NCBI GenBank assembly: GCA_016703965.1
Contig: JADJBB010000025.1
Coordinates: 434,001 to 498,000, forward strand
DNA length: 64,000 nt
From: Acidobacteriota bacterium
GTDB taxonomy: Bacteria; Acidobacteriota; Blastocatellia; Pyrinomonadales; Pyrinomonadaceae
Reading direction: 5' to 3'
The position numbers were made by a program, and so were the translations under genes. The number at the start of each line of letters is the position of its first letter. The first letter of the stretch is position 1. The notes under the pieces are model-generated. The model saw only the letters and a list, made by a program, of their open reading frames with translations, was not told the DNA's origin and ran no database searches. This document shows, one piece after another, positions 57,732-64,000 of this stretch.

Positions 57732-60008
57732 ATGTTGAGATCAATTGCCGTTGTTTTATGTACCGTTTTTGCGGGTTTTTTGTTTTCGAACGCTGTGAAA
57801 GCGCAGGGTGTGATCGTACCGATCGTCTGTGATCTGCGTCCATGCCGCCCTCTGCCGCGGCCTTTGCCGCAGCCGCTGCCGAATGCTTTGCCCGTGAAAT
57901 CCATCCAGCTCGATACCAAGATCAACGGTCAGGTTGCGACGACGCATATCGAGCAGGTATTTCGCAACGATACGCAGTACACGCTCGAGGGAACGTACTT
58001 TTTCCCGATCCCGGAGAATGCGTCGATCACTGAGTTTGCGATCTGGGAGAATGGTAAGAAACTTGTCGGCGAGGTTCGCTCTCGTGAGGAAGCACGACGC
58101 ATATACGACGAGATCGTCCGCCGCCAACGCGATCCGGGTTTGCTGGAATATGCTGGAAAGAATCTCTTTCAGGCATCGATCTTTCCAATCCCGCCAAATT
58201 CTGACAAAAAGCTTGAGCTCACATACACCGAGATCCTAAAGGCGGATTCCGGCACGGTTGCGTACAGATATCCGCTCGGAACCGGCCGCAATGTCTGGAA
58301 CCGCCAGCCGCTGCCGATGGAAGACGTGATCTATAACCGTCAGGGGCCGGGCGTTGGCAAACAGCAGTTTGGCACGATCTCAGGTTCGATCGAGATCGTT
58401 GGAAAAGAGGCGTTGAGGAATATCTATTCGCCTTCGCACACGATCGATGTGAAACGAAAAGGCGAAACCGGAGCGAACGTTTCGTTTGAGACAAAAGGTA
58501 ATGACACCGATTTTCAATTGTTTTACGGCCTGTCGAACGGTGATTTTGGCATGTCGCTCGTCACATATCGGGAACCGGGCAAAGATGGCTATTTCTTGCT
58601 GATGCTGTCGCCAAAAGATAACTTGGAAGATCGCGAGATGGTTAACAAAGACATCGTTTTTGTACTCGACACATCCGGTTCGATGGCCGATGAAGGGAAG
58701 ATGGAAAAGGCCCGCAAGGCTTTGCTTTTCGGCATTCGAACTCTCCGTGACGGCGATCGGTTCAATGTGATCAACTTCGCCGGCGAAGAGCATTTGATGG
58801 AAAGCGGATTGATCCCGGCGAACGCGGCCGGAAAGAAACGGGGCGAGGAATTCGTGGGCAAGCTCCAACCGACCGGCGGAACGAATATAAACGATTCGCT
58901 GATCGCGTCGTTAAAGCAATTCGATAAAAGCGATCGTCCGAAAATGATGGTCTTTATGACCGATGGCCTGCCGACGGTCGGAGAGACGAACGTCGACCGC
59001 ATCATCAAAAATGTTCAGACGGTGAAGGTCGACGGGCTGAGGCTGTTCACGTTCGGCGTCGGATACGATGTCAACACGCGTTTGCTCGACAAGATCGCTG
59101 CGGAAAACTCGGGCGATGCCGACTACATCGAGCCAAAAGAAGACCTTGAGATCAAGGTTTCGAACTTCTTTTCGAAGGTGAATTCGCCAGTGTTGACTGA
59201 CCTCGAATTTGATTTTGCCGGCGTCCAGACCGATCTGATGTATCCGCGAAAGCTGAAGGACATCTTCAAGGGAGCTCAGGTTACGATCATCGGTCGATAC
59301 AAGAATGATAAAGATCTGAAGGACGTAACGCTCCGCCTGCGCGGTAAGAACGGTAAGGAATCGCGAATATTTAGCTACCCGAACCTCGATTTCCCGGTCC
59401 GAAGCGAGGGCAATGAATTCCTTCCGCGGCTGTGGGCGACACGCCGTGTTGGCTGGCTGGTCGAGCAGATCAGGTCGAACGGGGAGAACAGGGAACTGCG
59501 AGACGAGGTCGTTGATCTCGGAACAAAATACGGCATCGTGACGCCGTACACTTCGTATCTCGCAACCGACGGCAGCGAGAAAGAGTTTAGAAAATCGGAC
59601 ATGACCGGAGGGATAAGGCGAACGCCGGCTCCGGCAAAGTCTATCGCAATGGATGCTCCGAGCGGTGCCGAGGCGATCTCGGCAAGCAAGATGGCTCGTA
59701 ATCAGCAGGAGCAGATCACACTGGATGGCGTAGGCGTAGACGATAAGGACGGCAACTTCTACAAGAGGAAAGCCAGGGAAGAACAGTCGCTGAAGAAGGT
59801 GAATGCGAAAACCTTCTACCTCGAGAATGGTGTCTGGATCGATTCTGAATTCAAGGAAGACGCGAAGATCGCCGAGACACGTATTGCGTTCGCCAGCGAA
59901 GCGTACTTCGACCTTGCGTCTAAAGAGAAAGATCTCGGCCAATATCTCGCACTCGGTGAGCAGGTTGTGATCGTATGGAAAGGAAAGGTTTACCGGATCA
60001 CTAAATAA
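57732..60008 (+). CDS. Secreted VIT and VWA domain protein
   Basis: 758 residues from ATG 57732, chosen because it begins a signal peptide (MLRSIAVVLCTVFAGFLFSN, ending AVKAQG); an upstream start adds 17 residues. A proline-rich linker (RPLPRPLPQPLP) leads into a VIT domain (DTKINGQVATTHIEQVFRND, TYFFPIPENASITEFAIW, then EARRIYDEIVRRQRDPGLLE). A VWA domain follows with an intact metal site (FVLDTSGSMADEGK) and FMTDGLPTVGETN, then a long beta-rich C-terminal part. This is the inter-alpha-trypsin-inhibitor-heavy-chain architecture seen in many bacterial envelope proteins; the partner is unknown. A clear terminator follows. Confidence 0.92.
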   Translation: MLRSIAVVLCTVFAGFLFSNAVKAQGVIVPIVCDLRPCRPLPRPLPQPLPNALPVKSIQLDTKINGQVATTHIEQVFRNDTQYTLEGTYFFPIPENASITEFAIWENGKKLVGEVRSREEARRIYDEIVRRQRDPGLLEYAGKNLFQASIFPIPPNSDKKLELTYTEILKADSGTVAYRYPLGTGRNVWNRQPLPMEDVIYNRQGPGVGKQQFGTISGSIEIVGKEALRNIYSPSHTIDVKRKGETGANVSFETKGNDTDFQLFYGLSNGDFGMSLVTYREPGKDGYFLLMLSPKDNLEDREMVNKDIVFVLDTSGSMADEGKMEKARKALLFGIRTLRDGDRFNVINFAGEEHLMESGLIPANAAGKKRGEEFVGKLQPTGGTNINDSLIASLKQFDKSDRPKMMVFMTDGLPTVGETNVDRIIKNVQTVKVDGLRLFTFGVGYDVNTRLLDKIAAENSGDADYIEPKEDLEIKVSNFFSKVNSPVLTDLEFDFAGVQTDLMYPRKLKDIFKGAQVTIIGRYKNDKDLKDVTLRLRGKNGKESRIFSYPNLDFPVRSEGNEFLPRLWATRRVGWLVEQIRSNGENRELRDEVVDLGTKYGIVTPYTSYLATDGSEKEFRKSDMTGGIRRTPAPAKSIAMDAPSGAEAISASKMARNQQEQITLDGVGVDDKDGNFYKRKAREEQSLKKVNAKTFYLENGVWIDSEFKEDAKIAETRIAFASEAYFDLASKEKDLGQYLALGEQVVIVWKGKVYRITK

Positions 60009-60047
60009 AGATCCATGTAAACTCAAACCTACAAAATTACATCGGAT

Positions 60048-60102
60048 AAGGTGATTTTTGGCCATCGAACTATTATTCTATTGGCTAACGATCACCTTTT
60101 TT
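60048..60102 (+). terminator. Rho-independent terminator of the VIT-VWA gene
   Basis: AAGGTGAT (60048-60055) pairs with ATCACCTT followed by a T run (60091-60102); an inner TGGCCA-like pair extends the stem. Confidence 0.75.
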
Positions 60103-60148
60103 CGTCGGAATGCAGGGAAGTTTTGACCTTTCTTTGGGGGGAATAATT

Positions 60149-61120
60149 TTGAAGATCTATCTACACGCTCTCTTATTGATCTTGATCCTTGGGATCGGAG
60201 CAATTGCTCAAACCGGCTGGATCGTTCAACCGTCCAATATAAAGGGCGACTTGGTTGCAGTTTTCTTTACGTCGTCGGACCGTGGCTGGATCGCTGGTGA
60301 TGACGGCTTTCTTGCTTCGACCACCGACGGCGGTAAGAATTGGGTAAAGTATCCGCTCAACACGACGGAGAATATTAACGAGATCTATTTCCGGAACGAC
60401 GACAACGGCTATCTGGTCGCCGGAAGGCGAATGTTCATGACTCGTGACGCCGGAAAGACCTGGCAGGACATTCTGATCTATCGGAATGGCGAATTCGGTG
60501 CCGGAAGGCCGGAATTCCTGAGTATTCGATTTTCGGACAAGAAGAAAGGCTATGTCATCGGTTCGGTTCTGAGAAAAAGCGGGGCCGATGAGGTTGTCGT
60601 CGATTCGCTGCTAATGCGGACCGAGGATGGCGGCGAAACATGGCGGAGGATCACCGTTCCGACCAAGACCGAGCTGTTTCATCTGGATTTTAGCGGAAAC
60701 TCGCATGGTTGGATCGTCGGTGACGGTGGCGTTGTCCTTCACACGTCAGACGAAGGACTAACCTGGAGAAAACAAGACGCTCAGACCTCGCTCCCGCTTT
60801 ACCATGTCGATTTTAGAGACGATAACGAAGGCTATATCGTCGGAAAATCGGGAACCATTCTCAGAACAGAAAATGGTGGTTCAACCTGGCAGCCTGTTTT
60901 GACGAGTTTCAAAGAGACTTTCATGCGCGTCGATTTTGCCGATGACAAGAATGGTTGGGCCGTCGGTTATGGCGGCAACATTCTCCGCTCGGACAACAAG
61001 GGCAAAACATGGACCCGCCAGGAAAGCAACACCCGAAGCCGCCTTTATGGCCTGTACATGGATAAGAAATTCGGCTGGGCCGTGGGCGAAAAAGGCCTAA
61101 TTCTCCGCTTCAAGAAATAA
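60149..61120 (+). CDS. Ycf48/Hcf136-like beta-propeller protein, secreted
   Basis: About 323 residues from TTG 60149, preferred because GGGGGGA lies 7 bases upstream and a signal peptide follows (KIYLHALLLILILGIGAIAQ); the ATG at 60110 would add 13 residues and has no ribosome site. The mature part is made of about seven BNR-type blades of the form GWIVGDGGVVLHTSDEGLTW, GYIVGKSGTILRTENGGSTW and GWAVGYGGNILRSDNKGKTW. These are typical of Ycf48-like proteins, which in cyanobacteria assist photosystem II assembly but in non-phototrophs have unknown roles. No photosynthesis gene is present here, so the family name does not imply that role. Confidence 0.88.
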   Translation: MKIYLHALLLILILGIGAIAQTGWIVQPSNIKGDLVAVFFTSSDRGWIAGDDGFLASTTDGGKNWVKYPLNTTENINEIYFRNDDNGYLVAGRRMFMTRDAGKTWQDILIYRNGEFGAGRPEFLSIRFSDKKKGYVIGSVLRKSGADEVVVDSLLMRTEDGGETWRRITVPTKTELFHLDFSGNSHGWIVGDGGVVLHTSDEGLTWRKQDAQTSLPLYHVDFRDDNEGYIVGKSGTILRTENGGSTWQPVLTSFKETFMRVDFADDKNGWAVGYGGNILRSDNKGKTWTRQESNTRSRLYGLYMDKKFGWAVGEKGLILRFKK

Positions 61121-61144
61121 AAAAGATTACAAATTTGTGGCGAA

Positions 61145-61166
61145 TCGGTGTTTGAGTTAACACCGA
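61145..61166 (+). terminator. Hairpin after the Ycf48-like gene
   Basis: TCGGTGTT and AACACCGA form an 8-bp stem around a 6-nt loop, 24 bp after the stop. There is no T run, so it may be a weak terminator or a leader element of the next gene. Confidence 0.4.
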
Positions 61167-61266
61167 TGTAAAACTGTGCTATATTGCATAAGAATTTCCA
61201 ACAAGTTTAAGTGTATTCATCACGTTTTGTGATATCAGCCAATCGATTTTTTGGAGGACTAAGATT

Positions 61267-64000
61267 ATGAGAGAGCGGTTTACGAACGCGTTCGCAGTTT
61301 TCGCGTTTTTATGTGTTTTTGCTGTTGCGGCCTTCGCACAGGGAACGACTTCACGAATCACCGGCGTCGTTGCGGACGTTGCGGGAGCCCCGATAGCGGG
61401 AGCCACCGTCTCGCTAAAGCAGCAATCAACGGGTTCGGTTCTGAAGACTCAGACCAGCGACAACGGCACCTATGTATTTGATCTGATCCAGGCCGGAACT
61501 TATGAAGTAACGGTCGAGAAGGCGGGCTTTAAAAGGTTCGTCTCTTCGGGAAATGCGGCTTTGATCAACCAGCCTTCGACAGTGAACGCAACGCTCCAGG
61601 TTGGCGATATTTCGGCAACCGTAAGCGTGACGGGCAGTGCAGAGCAGGTTCAGACCAGCTCATCGGGAAATATCGGAAACACCATCGATCAAAAGACTCT
61701 TGAGAGCCTCCCGATCGTCGGACTTCGCGGACGTAACCCTCTCGATCTGCTCAACTTTCAGCCTGGAGTCGTTGTTGGCTCCAACACCGGTGGCGGTGTC
61801 AGCGTTCATGGATCGCGAGATCGCTCATTCAATTTCACCCTCGATGGCATCGATATTAACGAGTCGACCGCAGGTGGTTCGAATTTCACGCCGCTTCGTC
61901 CAAATCCCGATTCCATACAGGAATTCCAGATCGTTACCTCCAATTTCACCTCCGAGCTTGGCCGCAGCAGCGGTGCGTCGGTGACATTCGTGACACGGTC
62001 GGGCACGAACGATTTTCATGGAAATCTGTTCGAGTACTACCAAACCCCTCGATTCAACGCTAAGAGCTATCCCGTGACGATCGCTAAGCTGCCAAAGGAT
62101 CAATTCGTACAGCATATTTACGGCGGAAGCTTCGGCGGACCGTTGTCGAATTTTGGCCTGGGCGAGGGCGAACCGTTCAAACTGCTCCGAGATAAGGCAT
62201 TTTTCTTCGTCAACCTTCAGCTTTTGAGAGCTTACGATACTGCTCTCGTGACCAGGACCGTTTACACCCCAACCGCTCGTGCGGGCTTGTATAGATACGT
62301 CGTTGGCAGGGCGAACGCCCCGTTTGGCAGTGCAACAGCGGCAGTGGACGCAACCGGAGCTCCGACGCTGCCCCCATGCTCGGCCACCGTTACAACGCTT
62401 TGTATTGCAACCTATAACGTAGCGACGGCTCAATCGGTAGCGACGATCGATCCCACTTTGCAGGCATATCTGAATGCTATGCCGACGCCGAACAATTTCA
62501 CCGCGGGTGACGGCCTCAACACGGCGGGATTCAATTTTGCCTCGCCTCAGCATGAAAAGCAGTATGACTTTTCGAGTAAATTTGATTTCAAATTTAACTC
62601 GAAAAACTCAGCGTATGTTCGATATTCTCAGGGAAGCCAGACGAGTCTTGGGGATTCCGCAAACGGCGGCCGTCCGATCTTCCCCAATTCGCCGAATTTT
62701 GTCGATACCGGCCGCTTACCGAAGAATCTTGCGGTGAACTGGCGGTGGTCGCCAACGGCAGTTGTCGCTAATGAGTTCATCTATGGCTTGAGCAAATACT
62801 TCTTCTCGTTCGCTACGCCGACGCCGGATCCAAATCTTCCGTTCGCGTTCATCAATGCGGCGACACCGAATACGAATTTTAGCTATAACGCCCGAGGCGT
62901 CAGGACACATCAGTTCGTCGATAATCTGACGTACGTGAACGGTTCGCATACCTTTAAGACCGGTATCAACTTCCGGTTCAATCAGCACAAAGATGATCGT
63001 TCAAGCGTTGCAGGTACATCGATCGAACCAGCCGTAACTCTAAGCGGTACTGCAGGCGGCGATACGGGATTTAACTACCCGACATCTGCGTTCATTCAGA
63101 CGGCTGACCTGACGCGGCTCCGGAACACGGTTGCGGACCTTCTTGGACGCATCGGTTCAGTTTCGCAGGCCTTTGTTGCGGACCCGACCAACGGCGGCGG
63201 CTTCCTGCCGCGCGGCTCAAGATGGATAAACAAGGCGAACTATAAGGAATATGATTTCTACGGCCAGGATAACTGGCGCGTGAAATCCAATCTCGTATTT
63301 GATATCGGCCTGCGCTGGGAAGTTCGTGCGACACCTGAGCTGGCTAACCGCCCCTTGCTCGTGCCTAACCAGGCAGTCAAGTTAGGTGCAGCTCCATCGA
63401 ACTCGATCCGCTGGGTCGAGGGCGAACTGTTCAAGACGGCGTATAACAACATTCAGCCGTCAGTCGGTTTTGCATGGGATCCGTTTAAGAGTGGTAAGAC
63501 CTCGATAAGAGGTAACTATCGCCTTGCTTCGGACCGCTTTGCAACCTTCCTTTTCGGATCGAGCATCTTTCAGAGCACGCCAGGAAATGCTCTAGGCGCG
63601 ACAAATTCAAACTTTGGTGCGGCGGGCGGACTTTATAGAAATATCAGTTCCGCTATCAGCGGGTTACTTCCCACCCTAACGCCTGATCAAGCTCGTACTC
63701 CGGCTTCGTTCGGCACGGGGTCGATCAGCGTCATCGATCCGGATCTTCAATATCCTCAAATTCACTCGTTCTCGCTCAGTTTTCAGCGTGAGATCGGCAA
63801 TGGAAATGTAATCGAGGCGACGTATATTCGCAAGCACGCGGTACACCTGCTTGGCGGATACAACGCCAACCAGGCGAATATTTTCGCATCTGTAAGTTCA
63901 CCTGCAATTACCGACGGAGCTAACACGTTCATCTCTGCGTTCAACCTGCTTCGCAACAATTCGGCAGCGAACTCGCAGCTGATCAATCTCCTGATGTCGG
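61267..64000 (+). CDS. Oar-like TonB-dependent receptor, partial (runs off window)
   Basis: At least 911 codons in one uninterrupted frame from ATG 61267, which has GGAGGA about 8 bases upstream; the end lies beyond 64000. Signal peptide MRERFTNAFAVFAFLCVFAV ending AFAQG, then a carboxypeptidase-regulatory domain (ITGVVADVAGAPIAGATVSL, DNGTYVFDLIQAGTYEVTV), then a plug-like domain (RNPLDLLNFQPGV, VHGSRDRSFNFTLDGIDINE, SIQEFQIVTSNFTSELGRSS, FVTRSGTNDFHGNLFEYY) and the first part of the outer-membrane barrel. The fused regulatory domain and the TSNFTSELGRSSGASVTFVT style are characteristic of acidobacterial receptors. It imports an unknown ligand using TonB energy. Confidence 0.93.
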   Translation, partial: MRERFTNAFAVFAFLCVFAVAAFAQGTTSRITGVVADVAGAPIAGATVSLKQQSTGSVLKTQTSDNGTYVFDLIQAGTYEVTVEKAGFKRFVSSGNAALINQPSTVNATLQVGDISATVSVTGSAEQVQTSSSGNIGNTIDQKTLESLPIVGLRGRNPLDLLNFQPGVVVGSNTGGGVSVHGSRDRSFNFTLDGIDINESTAGGSNFTPLRPNPDSIQEFQIVTSNFTSELGRSSGASVTFVTRSGTNDFHGNLFEYYQTPRFNAKSYPVTIAKLPKDQFVQHIYGGSFGGPLSNFGLGEGEPFKLLRDKAFFFVNLQLLRAYDTALVTRTVYTPTARAGLYRYVVGRANAPFGSATAAVDATGAPTLPPCSATVTTLCIATYNVATAQSVATIDPTLQAYLNAMPTPNNFTAGDGLNTAGFNFASPQHEKQYDFSSKFDFKFNSKNSAYVRYSQGSQTSLGDSANGGRPIFPNSPNFVDTGRLPKNLAVNWRWSPTAVVANEFIYGLSKYFFSFATPTPDPNLPFAFINAATPNTNFSYNARGVRTHQFVDNLTYVNGSHTFKTGINFRFNQHKDDRSSVAGTSIEPAVTLSGTAGGDTGFNYPTSAFIQTADLTRLRNTVADLLGRIGSVSQAFVADPTNGGGFLPRGSRWINKANYKEYDFYGQDNWRVKSNLVFDIGLRWEVRATPELANRPLLVPNQAVKLGAAPSNSIRWVEGELFKTAYNNIQPSVGFAWDPFKSGKTSIRGNYRLASDRFATFLFGSSIFQSTPGNALGATNSNFGAAGGLYRNISSAISGLLPTLTPDQARTPASFGTGSISVIDPDLQYPQIHSFSLSFQREIGNGNVIEATYIRKHAVHLLGGYNANQANIFASVSSPAITDGANTFISAFNLLRNNSAANSQLINLLMS

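Noticed and set aside
58911..60065. Minus-strand 384-codon open frame opposite the VIT-VWA gene
   Set aside because: It lies wholly antisense to a gene with clear domains; its composition (many Arg, Leu, Ile runs) is that of a mirror frame and it has no family features.
60149..61120. Evidence for photosynthesis from the Ycf48-like protein
   Set aside because: Ycf48-like propellers are common in non-phototrophs, and no reaction-centre or pigment gene is in the window.

Overview
The window looks like a chromosomal segment of an Acidobacteriota bacterium, most likely class Blastocatellia (Pyrinomonadaceae-like). This is inferred from gene content: an Oar-like TonB-dependent receptor with an N-terminal carboxypeptidase-regulatory domain, an acidobacterial-type VWFA-related protein, a secreted S9 peptidase, very large secreted proteins built from Ig-like, MBG and beta-helix modules, and a PASTA-less Ser/Thr kinase operon. 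No rRNA or other taxonomic marker is present, so the assignment is provisional.

Layout. 0-9.6 kb is a minus-strand housekeeping run: pabB-like, a solitary exbD, a membrane J-protein, a small unknown gene, rpsT, a queuosine-precursor transporter, a methyltransferase broken by one frameshift, recG, rsmD and an EamA transporter. 9.6-13.3 kb holds an amino-acid permease with a PilZ protein, convergent with murE, then a small membrane protein. 13.3-17.1 kb is tRNA-Leu(UAG) followed by the classical tig-clpP-clpX protein-quality-control cluster; clpX carries several indels. 17.1-42.9 kb is the most unusual part: about 25 kb of secreted modular proteins, namely a roughly 5,700-residue protein (one frameshift), a decayed Calx-beta/delta-60 gene and a 2,030-residue S8 peptidase. 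The first and last share a nearly identical 1.54-kb block and the same C-terminal domain. 43-55.7 kb holds a hemerythrin-like protein, an S9 peptidase, tRNA-Arg(ACG), a VWFA-related protein, an operon of a zinc-ribbon membrane protein, Ser/Thr kinase and TPR protein, a sigma/anti-sigma pair and two TPR-type membrane proteins. 55.7-64 kb has an unknown protein with a damaged 5' end, a VIT-VWA protein, a Ycf48-like propeller and the first 911 codons of a TonB-dependent receptor that runs off the window.

Two non-coding themes stand out. First, intergenic spaces repeatedly contain long imperfect palindromes that reach into genes, supplying the last codons of three proteins and abutting the start codons of tig, clpX and recG in place of a Shine-Dalgarno sequence. 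Second, a roughly 270-bp element occurs twice, 38.5 kb apart (17154-17420 and 55712-55985). It combines a terminator-like hairpin, a perfect 24-26 bp palindrome, spaced GATTGGT motifs and a closing inverted repeat. It is the best candidate here for an undescribed structured RNA or small mobile element.

Several genes (methyltransferase, clpX, the giant protein, the delta-60 gene) contain single-base frame breaks that can be repaired exactly by eye. Read errors in the assembly are a serious alternative to real mutation and should be excluded first.
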